Assembly (NCBI RefSeq): GCF_900129215.1
Contig: NZ_FQUQ01000008.1
Location: 62,001 to 126,000, forward strand
Origin: Pedobacter caeni
GTDB taxonomy: Bacteria > Bacteroidota > Bacteroidia > Sphingobacteriales > Sphingobacteriaceae
Reading direction: 5' to 3'
Length of the DNA stretch: 64,000 nucleotides
This document shows, one piece after another, positions 41,955 through 51,443 of this stretch (the first letter of the stretch is position 1; every line of letters begins with the position of its first letter). The notes beneath the pieces are model-generated. The model was not told the DNA's origin, made no database searches, and worked only from the letters and a program-made list of their open reading frames with translations. The position numbers were made by a program, and so were the translations under genes.

Positions 41955-43271
41955 ATGTCATCAGTAGAGACAACTTACGTTCCTTACAAAGTTAAGGACA
42001 TTTCACTGGCAGAATGGGGTCGTAAAGAGATCGGATTAGCCGAAGCAGAGATGCCGGGCCTAATGTCATTACGCGAAGAATTCGGTCCTTCTAAACCATT
42101 AAAAGGTGCGCGCATCGCAGGATGTTTGCACATGACTATCCAGACTGCAGTTTTAATCGAGACTTTAGTTGAGCTGGGTGCTGAAGTAACCTGGTCATCA
42201 TGTAATATCTTTTCTACTCAGGACCATGCTGCTGCTGCTATTGCTGCTGCAGGTATTCAGGTTTATGCCTGGAAAGGTCTTAATGAAGTAGATTTTGACT
42301 GGTGTATTGAGCAAACTTTACATTTCGGTCCGGAGCGTCAGCCTTTAAATATGATCTTAGACGATGGTGGTGATTTAACCAACATGGTATTTGATAAATA
42401 TCCTGAGCTGATTGCTGCTATTAAAGGTTTATCTGAAGAAACCACTACAGGTGTTCACCGTCTGTATGAGCGCATGAAAAATGGTACGTTACATTTACCT
42501 GCGATCAACGTTAACGATTCAGTAACCAAATCTAAATTCGACAATAAATATGGCTGCCGTGAGTCATTGGTTGATGCGATCCGTCGTGCAACTGATGTAA
42601 TGATGGCTGGTAAAGTTGCTGTTGTTGCAGGTTATGGTGATGTGGGTAAAGGTTCTGCGGAATCATTAAGCTCACAGGGTGTACGTGTAATCGTATCTGA
42701 AATTGACCCGATCTGTGCATTACAGGCAGCAATGGAAGGATATGAAGTGAAAAAATTCGCTACAGCAGTTAAAGAAGCCGACATCGTAGTTACTACTACC
42801 GGTAACTGTGATATCGTTCGTGCGGAGCACTTCAAACTGATGAAAGATAAAACCATCGTTTGTAACATTGGTCACTTCGATAATGAAATCGATGTTGCCT
42901 GGTTAAACACAAACTATGGTGATACTAAAATTGAGATCAAACCTCAGGTTGATAAATATACCATTGATGGTAAAGACATCATTCTGTTGGCTGAAGGACG
43001 TTTGGTAAACTTAGGTTGTGCTACAGGTCACCCAAGTTTTGTAATGTCTAACTCTTTCACCAACCAGACTTTAGCTCAGCTGGAGCTTTGGACAAATACA
43101 GATAAATATGAGAACAAAGTTTATGTTCTTCCTAAATATCTTGATGAAAAAGTTGCCCGTTTACACTTAGCTAAAATTGGTGTGGAACTGGATGTTTTAG
43201 ATCAGCATCAGGCAGATTATATTGGTGTACCTGTTGAAGGTCCATTCAAACCAGAGGCTTACAGATACTAA
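41955..43271 (+). CDS. ahcY: Adenosylhomocysteinase
   Basis: The NAD-dependent enzyme splits S-adenosylhomocysteine into adenosine and homocysteine in the activated methyl cycle. The 438-residue protein has all family blocks: M-P-G-L-M, A-R-I-A-G-C-L-H-M-T-I-Q-T-A, W-S-S-C-N-I-F-S-T-Q-D-H, D-D-G-G-D-L, G-Y-G-D-V-G-K-G-S-A (NAD-binding), I-G-H-F-D-N-E-I-D and the C-terminal K-P-E-A-Y-R-Y. Codon use resembles a highly expressed gene (many GGT, GCT and TTA codons). It has its own strong promoter and a 12-bp-stem terminator. Confidence 0.98.
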   Translation: MSSVETTYVPYKVKDISLAEWGRKEIGLAEAEMPGLMSLREEFGPSKPLKGARIAGCLHMTIQTAVLIETLVELGAEVTWSSCNIFSTQDHAAAAIAAAGIQVYAWKGLNEVDFDWCIEQTLHFGPERQPLNMILDDGGDLTNMVFDKYPELIAAIKGLSEETTTGVHRLYERMKNGTLHLPAINVNDSVTKSKFDNKYGCRESLVDAIRRATDVMMAGKVAVVAGYGDVGKGSAESLSSQGVRVIVSEIDPICALQAAMEGYEVKKFATAVKEADIVVTTTGNCDIVRAEHFKLMKDKTIVCNIGHFDNEIDVAWLNTNYGDTKIEIKPQVDKYTIDGKDIILLAEGRLVNLGCATGHPSFVMSNSFTNQTLAQLELWTNTDKYENKVYVLPKYLDEKVARLHLAKIGVELDVLDQHQADYIGVPVEGPFKPEAYRY

Positions 43272-43290
43272 GACTCTGCATAAATGTTAT

Positions 43291-43328
43291 AAAAAAGGGA
43301 GCCTGTTTAAAAACAGGCTCCCTTTTTT
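43291..43328. terminator. Bidirectional terminator between ahcY and TonB receptor
   Basis: GGGAGCCTGTTT (43297-43308) pairs perfectly with AAACAGGCTCCC (43311-43322), flanked by an A-run on the left and a T-run on the right. It can therefore stop transcription from both convergent genes. Confidence 0.9.
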
Positions 43329-43342
43329 ATGGTGTTATTTTT

Positions 43343-45352
43343 TTAGAGTGTCGCATTAACGGATAAAGCAAATGTTCCCGGTAACCGCTCAAAAGCAGTC
43401 TTTTTACGGTACTGGATTAAATTTCTTCCTATTACACTCACCTTTAAATTCTTAAAGGTCCCTGAAGATTTTTGCTTTGCGATGTCGTATCCCAGCGCGA
43501 TATAATTCAAATTTAAATAACTGGATCTCTCCTGAATTTTAGGAGAATAACGATATCTCGGGTCTGACAAAGTCGTGATGTGCTGATTCAGATAAGTATA
43601 ACCATTGATATCCAAAGAGAAATCACGGTAGTAAAATTGATGTTGCATCCCCATCTGCAACCCTTGTCTGTTAATCTCGTTGTTCGCTGATGGCTCAATT
43701 CCTTTCATGACCGCTTTTTTCATATCATTCCGGTAAAGGCTCAAACCAGTGCTCCATTTAAAAGGTGTATTCCTTAGAATTCCGGCCGATGACCAGATTC
43801 TCCAGCCCTTCTCCCGGACAGGAAGAAAAATACCTGTTGGCTCCCCTCCCGATAATGACCATTCCAGGACTGTGGCGTAAGTTTCATTTCTGTACCAATC
43901 AGCAGACAGATGAAACCTATTGTTAAAGAAAGCGGTATTGATCCCGTAATTCTGCATCTTCATTTGATCAGCATTTGGAAAAATCATAGATCCATCTCCC
44001 CAGAAGCCTGTTTGTGCTACGGATACCGGGTTGCGATATTTCCCAAACGAAGCAAATAAACTGACCTCATCGATCACAACCACTTCTTTCAGGAATGCAT
44101 TCTTCAAATTTACTCTTCCTGAATAATAAGGTGAATACAAAGCCTTATCCATAGGTTTAACTTTATCTCTGCGTATTCCGGTCTGCAGAAACAAAATGTC
44201 ATAAAGGTTCACAGAAAAATCACCAATCCAGCTATGAACCCTGGTTTCACCGTCCCTTGTTCCATATTTGACCTGTTGCTCATTTGAACCAGTTTCTCCC
44301 GTTCCCCCCACGCTATAGATGGTATGGTTAAGCTGATCCTTCAGGTTCGCATGGACATACTGGTAGATTGCAGATCCTTTAAAAGTAACCCTTTCCTGAT
44401 CCAGTTTAAAACTATAATTCAGGTTATTTAATATGGACAAACTGTTTTTACGGGCTGTAAACAAACTATCAGAATAAACACTTGCACCTGCCCCCTCACC
44501 AATGTAGCCGATTATTTTATGGATTCCATTATCAGACCTGCTGTTGTCTTTTAACAGGCTGAATTCGTTAACCAACCCTTTGACAGGACGAGCCCTGACG
44601 GTAAACAATCCATTCCAGTTTTTTTGATCTCTTTTATTATTTAGCTGAAAGGTGGAATATTTATTTGCAGAAGTAAAAAGTTCATTGCCAGTATACGGGG
44701 CATAATTTGCATTCGCACCGAGGCTCAGCCATTTCAAAGGCTCGTATCTTAGATTTCCGCTCAATTGAAGCTGTGCATCACGTTCTGACATGCGCTCATG
44801 GAAATAACCACTGCGATAAGTTGCTGAGCCCCTCCAGGCTAATTTATCAAGTCCCTGAGATAGGGCAACATGGTAACTCTGGGGATAATTGTGTTTTTGT
44901 TCGCCATTCTCTTTAAAAGAACTGACACCCGCCTGAACATTTACATCTGTAGAAAGGGACTGATTCAAGCCTGCTGTTTTTGTACTGATCAGCAATACTC
45001 CATCCCTGGAATTCCAGATCCCGAACTTGCTGCCCAGTCCCCCGCGATAGTAGGCAACCTCTTCTATGTTATTAATATTGATCACATCAATATTATCCCA
45101 AACAAATCCATCTACAACAAACAGCAATTCCATACGTTGAAAAGCCAGACCTCTCTGATTCAAACCAGGTAAGCGGCCCAGCAGCGCTTCCATTAATTTA
45201 CCAGAAGGAAAATTTCTCAGCTCCTCTGCCTTAATGATCACGTCCGGTTTATTAATCCAGGCATCTTTATTTGGGGATGACACCACCGTGTCCTGAGCCA
45301 TACCCCGGAGCGAAAGCAGGGATATGCCTATAAGAAAGAGCATTTTCTTCAT
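43343..45352 (-). CDS. TonB-dependent receptor, short plug-and-barrel type
   Basis: The 669-residue outer-membrane protein has a signal peptide (cleavage near G-M-A-Q), a plug domain (about residues 30-130; L-M-E-A-L-L-G-R-L-P-G-L-N, L-F-V-V-D-G-F-V) and a barrel. It lacks both the STN domain and the carboxypeptidase-like N-terminal domain found in SusC. No SusD partner or regulator is adjacent. The wording of the plug (G-L-G-S-K-F-G-I-W-N-S-R-D-G-V-L-L-I) is nearer to SusC-like receptors than to siderophore receptors. The substrate is unknown. It has its own promoter box. Confidence 0.85.
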   Translation of the reverse strand: MKKMLFLIGISLLSLRGMAQDTVVSSPNKDAWINKPDVIIKAEELRNFPSGKLMEALLGRLPGLNQRGLAFQRMELLFVVDGFVWDNIDVININNIEEVAYYRGGLGSKFGIWNSRDGVLLISTKTAGLNQSLSTDVNVQAGVSSFKENGEQKHNYPQSYHVALSQGLDKLAWRGSATYRSGYFHERMSERDAQLQLSGNLRYEPLKWLSLGANANYAPYTGNELFTSANKYSTFQLNNKRDQKNWNGLFTVRARPVKGLVNEFSLLKDNSRSDNGIHKIIGYIGEGAGASVYSDSLFTARKNSLSILNNLNYSFKLDQERVTFKGSAIYQYVHANLKDQLNHTIYSVGGTGETGSNEQQVKYGTRDGETRVHSWIGDFSVNLYDILFLQTGIRRDKVKPMDKALYSPYYSGRVNLKNAFLKEVVVIDEVSLFASFGKYRNPVSVAQTGFWGDGSMIFPNADQMKMQNYGINTAFFNNRFHLSADWYRNETYATVLEWSLSGGEPTGIFLPVREKGWRIWSSAGILRNTPFKWSTGLSLYRNDMKKAVMKGIEPSANNEINRQGLQMGMQHQFYYRDFSLDINGYTYLNQHITTLSDPRYRYSPKIQERSSYLNLNYIALGYDIAKQKSSGTFKNLKVSVIGRNLIQYRKKTAFERLPGTFALSVNATL

Positions 45353-45373
45353 ACTGGTTTTTTATTTTTCCGG

Positions 45374-45381
45374 CAAAGATA
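45374..45381 (-). promoter_or_regulatory. Promoter -7 box of the short TonB receptor gene
   Basis: TATCTTTG on the minus strand matches TAnnTTTG exactly, 21 bases before the ATG at 45352. No clear -33 box is present. Confidence 0.55.
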
Positions 45382-45426
45382 AAAAAAAGCATGAATGGTT
45401 AATTTTAAATTAAAACAATAGCAGGA

Positions 45427-46998
45427 TCAGGAACTATGCCCCGGTAGGGTGCTCGCATTTCCATCTCTGATCGCCTGATAATGTGGCGACATGATCTCTA
45501 CTCCAGCTGCGTCAAAAGCCTCATGAATATTTTTGTGAAGTTCAGAGTAAATCAAAGCCATGATTTCCGGTTTCTCCACATAGGCATTTACCTGATAAGA
45601 TACGTACCAATCGTCCAGACTCGTTTGCAATACGAAAGGTTGCTTTCCTTTAATTACCCCTTCAGTTGCCAATGCCGCATTGATCAGCAGGCCATGGATC
45701 GTCTGCCAGGGAATATCATATCCCAGTGTAAGGGTAGAATGAATGATCAAGCCTTCATTGGCACATAAACTGGTATAATTAACCGTATTTCCATTCAGAA
45801 TTGCACTGTTTGGAATGGTAATGATTTCATTTTTGATCGTTTTTAACCGGGTAACAAGCAAAGATTTTTCGAGTACTGCTCCGGTGATGTCTCCTATTTT
45901 AACCACATCGCCAATTTTAAAAGGCCGCATATAAGTAATCACCATCCCTGCTACTCCATTACTGATTGCTGAAGAAGAACCGAAAGAGATCAAAAGCCCT
46001 AAAAATACAGACACCCCTTTAAAGATCTCTGAATTAGAGCCTGGAATAAATGGCCAGATCACCACCAGCATAAATGCATTCAGGACAATTTTAACAATGT
46101 TATAAGTCGGTTTCGCCCAATCGGGATAAAAACCATTCACCTTGAGTTTCTCTGTTTCTATTTCATCTGCCAGGAATTTAATCCCCTTTTTAATGTAATG
46201 AAAGACAAAAAAGATCACTACGATGGTAATCATATTGGGGATGAAATTGATCATCGCACTGAATATATTCTTCAGTGGATTCAGGACAAAACTGATCAGG
46301 CTATCCCCCCAGGGTTTCGTCCATGGAAAAAGTCGGAATACCAGTGGAAGGGTAATATAGATCAGTAAAAAGATCAGCAGAAATTTAAGCAGGTTCAACA
46401 ACCTGCCTATCAGTAACAATTCGCTTCTCTTGTTGATCAGCTCATAATCTTTGATTTTAATGTTTCCGATCCTTTTCTGGAGCTTCACGCTGATCCAGGC
46501 ACGAAAACGGTTGGAGTACTTATTTAAGTAGAAGATAGAAGCACCCAGGGTCAGTAAGATCAGTAAGCCCAAACCTGCACGCTTTAAAAGCTCGGTAACA
46601 TCAGTCTCACTTTTGTATTCTTTTACATTTTTCACAATGATCTGCTGGTATGTTTTTGCCAGTACAGCTCTATCCATTCGTACAGAATCTGCATCAGCCT
46701 TAGACAAACTGATCAGAATGTTTCCTTTGTATACCAGATCGGTCACCACAGAATCATCCTCAATCTTCACAGAATCTGCCACGAAAAGAAGATCTTCTGC
46801 CAGTTTCTCCACTTTTTCTGAAGTCCTTGCGGCCCTTTCCGAAGCGGATAAAGAACCCAGCCTGTTTTTGATATGAAATAAAGTATCCTGATGGACAATA
46901 ACAGGATATCCTTTCAGGTCAACCTTAGTTTCCTGGGCATGGAGCGTGCTTTGTAAACCCAACAGGCATAGAAATGTAAAAAGCGTTTTTGTGAACAT
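45427..46998 (-). CDS. MscS-family mechanosensitive ion channel with periplasmic N-terminal region
   Basis: The 523-residue inner-membrane protein has a signal-like N-terminus (cleavage near L-H-A-Q) and a periplasmic helical stretch (about residues 25-140). About five membrane segments follow (about 143 to 350), and then the MscS pore helix and beta domain. The pore/beta transition reads F-G-S-S-S-A-I-S-N-G-V-A-G-M-V-I-T-Y and is followed by P-F-K-I-G-D-V-V-K-I-G and I-P-N-S-A-I-L-N. It releases solutes on hypo-osmotic shock. It is divergent from pdxJ. Confidence 0.92.
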   Translation of the reverse strand: MFTKTLFTFLCLLGLQSTLHAQETKVDLKGYPVIVHQDTLFHIKNRLGSLSASERAARTSEKVEKLAEDLLFVADSVKIEDDSVVTDLVYKGNILISLSKADADSVRMDRAVLAKTYQQIIVKNVKEYKSETDVTELLKRAGLGLLILLTLGASIFYLNKYSNRFRAWISVKLQKRIGNIKIKDYELINKRSELLLIGRLLNLLKFLLIFLLIYITLPLVFRLFPWTKPWGDSLISFVLNPLKNIFSAMINFIPNMITIVVIFFVFHYIKKGIKFLADEIETEKLKVNGFYPDWAKPTYNIVKIVLNAFMLVVIWPFIPGSNSEIFKGVSVFLGLLISFGSSSAISNGVAGMVITYMRPFKIGDVVKIGDITGAVLEKSLLVTRLKTIKNEIITIPNSAILNGNTVNYTSLCANEGLIIHSTLTLGYDIPWQTIHGLLINAALATEGVIKGKQPFVLQTSLDDWYVSYQVNAYVEKPEIMALIYSELHKNIHEAFDAAGVEIMSPHYQAIRDGNASTLPGHSS

Positions 46999-47062
46999 TG
47001 ATGTAAGAAATTATCGTGATTGCTAACAGCAAAATAAGGAAATAATCTACTATTTTTACGTC

Positions 47063-47782
47063 ATGGCAAAATTATCTGTAAACATCAATAAAATTGCGAC
47101 ACTAAGAAATAGTCGTGGGGGAAATAATCCGGATTTAGTAAAGGTAGCGTTAGACTGTGAACGCTTTGGAGCAGAGGGGATCACCGTACATCCACGACCA
47201 GATGAAAGACATATCCGCTATCAGGATGTGTTCGATCTGAAAGCCGTAATTGCTACAGAATTTAACATTGAAGGCAATTGCAGGGAGCAAAAATTTGTGG
47301 ACCTGGTATTGGCCAATAAGCCTGCACAGGTTACCCTGGTACCGGATGCTGAAGGTCAGATCACTTCCAATCATGGTTGGGATACGATTAAAAATCAGGC
47401 TTATCTAAAGGAAATGACCAGCTTATTTCAGGCTGCAGGAATCAGGGTTTCTATCTTTGTAGATCCGGTGACCGAAATGATCGATGCTGCCGCAGAAAGT
47501 GGTACAGACCGCATCGAGTTGTATACCGAAGATTATGCCCGCAATTTCCAGCGCAACCGGGAGCAGGCCATCGCTCCATATGTTTCCGCAGCAGAAAGGG
47601 CCAATGAACTGGGTCTTGGCATCAACGCAGGTCATGATCTTGACCTTCAAAACCTGAGCTATTTTGCAGCAAATATCCCGGGATTACTGGAAGTCAGTAT
47701 CGGCCATGCCTTAATCAGTGATGCCCTGTACCTTGGATTAGAAAACACAGTTCAAATGTATTTAAGACAACTAAAAAACTAA
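47063..47782 (+). CDS. pdxJ: Pyridoxine 5'-phosphate synthase
   Basis: PdxJ closes the ring of vitamin B6 from 1-deoxyxylulose 5-phosphate and 3-amino-2-oxopropyl phosphate. The 239-residue TIM barrel has the expected blocks: S-V-N-I-N-K-I-A-T-L-R-N, G-A-E-G-I-T-V-H-P-R-P-D-E-R-H-I with catalytic histidine and arginines, F-N-I-E-G-N, V-T-L-V-P, I-E-L-Y-T-E and N-A-G-H-D-L. TATTTTTA just upstream is one base off a promoter box, 10 bases before the ATG. The small lipoprotein gene follows after 35 bases. Confidence 0.96.
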   Translation: MAKLSVNINKIATLRNSRGGNNPDLVKVALDCERFGAEGITVHPRPDERHIRYQDVFDLKAVIATEFNIEGNCREQKFVDLVLANKPAQVTLVPDAEGQITSNHGWDTIKNQAYLKEMTSLFQAAGIRVSIFVDPVTEMIDAAAESGTDRIELYTEDYARNFQRNREQAIAPYVSAAERANELGLGINAGHDLDLQNLSYFAANIPGLLEVSIGHALISDALYLGLENTVQMYLRQLKN

Positions 47783-47817
47783 ATTTCCGATAAGAACATC
47801 ATCAAAATTTTATATTA

Positions 47818-48390
47818 ATGAAAAACTCAACTTTATTAACCATCTCCGCAATTTTCCTATTCTTTATCGCCGGTTGTAAAGGTGGTGGTGGCAATCTGGA
47901 TGAAGGTACTGCTACGGATGTAATTGCTGCACACCTTAAAACAAACCCTGAATTTGAAAGTGTCCGGATTAATGTCGGAGAAATGAAATTCAAAAGTAAA
48001 AATGATAAACTGGAGCTGGAAAAATACAAAGGTTTACAAGGGAAAGGCCTGGTAGAAATGACCTTACAGGATCAGAAAAAGAAGTTCCTGTCTAAAGACA
48101 GCGTTTACATCTATCAGGTTTCATTAACAGACAAATCAAAACCTTATGTCCTTAAACAGGATGAGTCAAAGGCCACCCTCCGCGTACTTGATTATGTGTT
48201 GGATCCTGAAAAGCCCATCACCCTGATCAAAGGAGATTCCAGAGTTGCCAGGGTAACTGTATCGCTGAAAAAGGAACAGAATGATTTCGCTATTTTCCTG
48301 AAAGACAAGGGAACAGCAAGTAATTTCATCACTAAAACCTATAAATTAAAGTTCAAAAAAGAAGAGGGCTGGGTACTGGTCGGAGATTAG
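47818..48390 (+). CDS. Hypothetical lipoprotein
   Basis: The 190-residue protein has a lipoprotein signal (F-I-A-G-C, cysteine near residue 20, followed by K-G-G-G-G-N). The mature part is lysine-rich and beta-prone with no motif I recognise. It lies 35 bases after pdxJ on the same strand and is probably co-transcribed, but no functional link is evident. Confidence 0.65.
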   Translation: MKNSTLLTISAIFLFFIAGCKGGGGNLDEGTATDVIAAHLKTNPEFESVRINVGEMKFKSKNDKLELEKYKGLQGKGLVEMTLQDQKKKFLSKDSVYIYQVSLTDKSKPYVLKQDESKATLRVLDYVLDPEKPITLIKGDSRVARVTVSLKKEQNDFAIFLKDKGTASNFITKTYKLKFKKEEGWVLVGD

Positions 48391-48433
48391 TTTTATAAAC
48401 AGTTTTAGGCTTAGAGCTAAGGGGATTTTTTAT

Positions 48434-48441
48434 TACCTTTG
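48434..48441 (+). promoter_or_regulatory. Promoter -7 box of gcvP
   Basis: TACCTTTG matches TAnnTTTG exactly. It overlaps the in-frame TTG at 48439, which therefore cannot be the start. The ATG at 48466 lies 24 bases downstream. Confidence 0.6.
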
Positions 48442-48465
48442 CGGAACTTTTTATATATAGATTTC

Positions 48466-51345
48466 ATGAGCTTAAATATTCATTACAAAGAAGACTTTAA
48501 AGATCGTCACATTGCCCCTAACACTGAGGATGTGAATGCCATGTTGCACACCCTTGGATTGGGTTCTGTTGACGAATTGATAGAACAAACCGTTCCTCAA
48601 AAGATCCGGTTGAAACAGCCATTGAACCTGCCGCAGGCGAAATCTGAAAAAGATTACCTGAGCAGCTTAAAACAAACTGCTTCTTTAAACAAGGTTTTCA
48701 AATCTTATATCGGTCAGGGATATTATGACACAACAACTCCGGGTGTCATCTTACGTAACGTAATGGAAAACCCGGGATGGTATACGCAATACACGCCTTA
48801 TCAGGCAGAGATCGCACAAGGTCGTTTACAGGCATTGTTAAACTTCCAGACCTTAGTGATTGACCTTACAGGTATGGAAATTGCAAATGCGTCTCTATTA
48901 GACGAAGGTACTGCTGCGGCTGAAGCCATGTTCATGCAATTCAGCTTACGCAAAAACCAGGCTGCAAAGAAATTCTTCGTTTCTGAATTACTTTTCCCAC
49001 AAACTATTGACATTTTAAAAACCCGTGCCAATCCTTTTGGTATTGAGTTAGTAATAGGTGATCACCAGACCACAGTACTTAATGACGAGTTCTTTGGTGC
49101 GATCATCCAATATCCAGCCGGTAACGGTGAAGTATTTGATTATACTGATTTCGCACAGAAAGCACACAACCTGAACGTAAAAGTAACTGTTGTTGCAGAT
49201 CTTCTGAGCTTAACTTTATTGACTCCTCCGGGAGAATGGGGAGCTGACATTGTGGTAGGTACTACCCAACGTTTTGGTGTACCTATGGGCTTTGGTGGTC
49301 CTCATGCAGCATATTTCGCAACTAAAGATGAGTACAAACGTTCTATTCCGGGACGTATCATCGGGGTAACGATCGATAGCAATAACAACTATGCTTTACG
49401 TATGGCCCTTCAAACAAGGGAACAACATATCCGTAGAGATAAAGCAACTTCAAACATCTGTACTGCACAGGCGCTATTGGCTATTATGGCTGGTTTCTAT
49501 GCAGTTTATCATGGCCCTAAAGGCTTAAAATTAATCGCTGAACGTACACACGGACTGGCTGTTACTTTAGCTGAATCATTAGAAAAAGCAGGTTACACCC
49601 AACTGAATAAAATTTACTTTGATACCATCCAGTTAGATCTTGGTAACCTGGTAGATTCTATCCACAGAGAATGTATTGACAATGAAATCAACCTGAACTA
49701 CAAAGGCAGCGTAGTGACCATCGCTTTAGATGAGACGACTGCAATCGAAGATGTTCAGTTACTGGTAAAGATCTTCTCTAAAGTAAAAGGTATCGCTGCT
49801 GATGCAGTAGAACTGGCTGATGAAAATGTAGAAACTGTTATTCCAACAGCACTTCAACGTACTTCAGCTTACTTAGGTCATCCGGTATTTAACGCACACC
49901 ATTCAGAACATGAAATGCTGCGTTACATTAAATCTCTGGAAGCAAAAGACCTTTCACTTTGTCATTCTATGATCGCTTTAGGTTCATGTACCATGAAACT
50001 AAATGCAACGACTGAAATGATCCCTGTAACCTGGCCGGAATTTGGAAGAATCCATCCATTTGCTCCTGCTGATCAGGTTGCCGGTTACTATACTGTATTT
50101 AATGAACTTGACAGATGGCTCAGTGAAATCACTGGATTCGCTGCCATGAGTTTACAGCCAAATGCTGGTGCTCAGGGTGAATATGCGGGTTTAATGGTGA
50201 TCAGAGCTTACCATCAGGACCGTGGTGATCATCACCGTAACATTGCTTTAATTCCTTCTTCCGCACACGGAACCAACCCTGCATCTGCAGCGATGGCAGG
50301 AATGAAAATCATCATCGTAAAATCTCTTGAAAACGGAAATATTGATGTTGATGATTTAAAAGCCAAAGCAGAAGAGAACAAAGAAAACCTTTCCTGCTTA
50401 ATGGTGACTTATCCATCTACACATGGTGTATTCGAGGAAAGCATTATCGACATCTGTAACATCATCCATGAAAATGGCGGACAAGTATATATGGATGGTG
50501 CCAATATGAATGCTCAGGTAGGATTAACCAGCCCGGGTAATATCGGTGCTGACGTTTGTCACCTTAACTTACACAAAACATTCTGTATCCCTCACGGTGG
50601 CGGTGGCCCTGGTATGGGTCCGATCGGTGTGGCTAAACACCTGGTTCCTTACTTGCCAGCTCACTCGGTAGTAGACATCAGCAAAGAGAAATCTATTCCT
50701 GCTGTTTCTTCTGCTCCATGGGGTTCAGCATCGATCTTAGTGATCTCTCATGCTTACATTGCGATGATGGGCGGCGAAGGTTTAACCAGCGCAACCAAAC
50801 ATGCAATTCTTAACGCAAACTATATGAAAGCGCGTTTAGAGCAGCATTATCCGGTATTATATTCAGGTGCTAACGGACGTTGTGCACACGAAATGATCCT
50901 GGATTGCAGAGCTTTCAAAAACTTCGGAATTGAAGTGGTAGATATTGCAAAACGTTTGATGGATTATGGCTTCCATGCACCTACAGTATCTTTCCCGGTT
51001 GCAGGAACGCTAATGGTAGAGCCTACAGAAAGTGAGCCTAAGCATGAGCTGGACAGGTTCTGTGATGCTTTAATTGCCATCAGAAAAGAAGTAGGCGCAG
51101 TTGAAAACGGAAATTCAGACAAAACAGATAACCCATTGAAAAACGCACCACACACAGCTACGGTTGTAACGGGTGATGAATGGAACCATAGCTACAGCAG
51201 ACAAACTGCTGCATTCCCGCTTCCTTATGTTGCGGCCTATAAATTCTGGCCTTCAGTAGGTAGGGTGAATGACTCTTTTGGCGATAGGTCACTGGTATGT
51301 GCTTGTCCTCCGATTGAAAGCTATATGGAAGAAGAAACCGTTTAA
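48466..51345 (+). CDS. gcvP: Glycine dehydrogenase (decarboxylating), P protein
   Basis: The P protein of the glycine cleavage system decarboxylates glycine with pyridoxal phosphate and passes the aminomethyl group to H protein. At 959 residues it is the single-chain form, with two homologous halves (about 1-440 and 450-959). The cofactor lysine is in H-L-N-L-H-K-T-F-C-I-P-H-G-G-G-G-P-G, and S-C-T-M-K-L-N-A and P-N-A-G-A-Q-G-E-Y are conserved blocks of the second half. The start at ATG 48466 (M-S-L-N-I-H-Y-K) is fixed by the promoter box at 48434. Highly expressed codon pattern. gcvT and gcvH are not in the window. Confidence 0.97.
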   Translation: MSLNIHYKEDFKDRHIAPNTEDVNAMLHTLGLGSVDELIEQTVPQKIRLKQPLNLPQAKSEKDYLSSLKQTASLNKVFKSYIGQGYYDTTTPGVILRNVMENPGWYTQYTPYQAEIAQGRLQALLNFQTLVIDLTGMEIANASLLDEGTAAAEAMFMQFSLRKNQAAKKFFVSELLFPQTIDILKTRANPFGIELVIGDHQTTVLNDEFFGAIIQYPAGNGEVFDYTDFAQKAHNLNVKVTVVADLLSLTLLTPPGEWGADIVVGTTQRFGVPMGFGGPHAAYFATKDEYKRSIPGRIIGVTIDSNNNYALRMALQTREQHIRRDKATSNICTAQALLAIMAGFYAVYHGPKGLKLIAERTHGLAVTLAESLEKAGYTQLNKIYFDTIQLDLGNLVDSIHRECIDNEINLNYKGSVVTIALDETTAIEDVQLLVKIFSKVKGIAADAVELADENVETVIPTALQRTSAYLGHPVFNAHHSEHEMLRYIKSLEAKDLSLCHSMIALGSCTMKLNATTEMIPVTWPEFGRIHPFAPADQVAGYYTVFNELDRWLSEITGFAAMSLQPNAGAQGEYAGLMVIRAYHQDRGDHHRNIALIPSSAHGTNPASAAMAGMKIIIVKSLENGNIDVDDLKAKAEENKENLSCLMVTYPSTHGVFEESIIDICNIIHENGGQVYMDGANMNAQVGLTSPGNIGADVCHLNLHKTFCIPHGGGGPGMGPIGVAKHLVPYLPAHSVVDISKEKSIPAVSSAPWGSASILVISHAYIAMMGGEGLTSATKHAILNANYMKARLEQHYPVLYSGANGRCAHEMILDCRAFKNFGIEVVDIAKRLMDYGFHAPTVSFPVAGTLMVEPTESEPKHELDRFCDALIAIRKEVGAVENGNSDKTDNPLKNAPHTATVVTGDEWNHSYSRQTAAFPLPYVAAYKFWPSVGRVNDSFGDRSLVCACPPIESYMEEETV

Positions 51346-51356
51346 AATATCGGAAA

Positions 51357-51410
51357 CAGTTAAACCTTTTAATATATTTATCATCTGAATATATTAAAAG
51401 GTCTAAACTG
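51357..51410. other. Long hairpin between gcvP and yceI-like gene
   Basis: Bases 51364-51378 pair perfectly with 51388-51402 (15 bp, 9-base loop). After two mismatched positions, CAGTT (51357-51361) pairs with AACTG (51406-51410). No T-run follows. It may end or protect the gcvP mRNA or act on the downstream gene. Confidence 0.6.
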
Positions 51411-51443
51411 ACCGGAGCATAAAAAAACCACAAACCATTAAAC

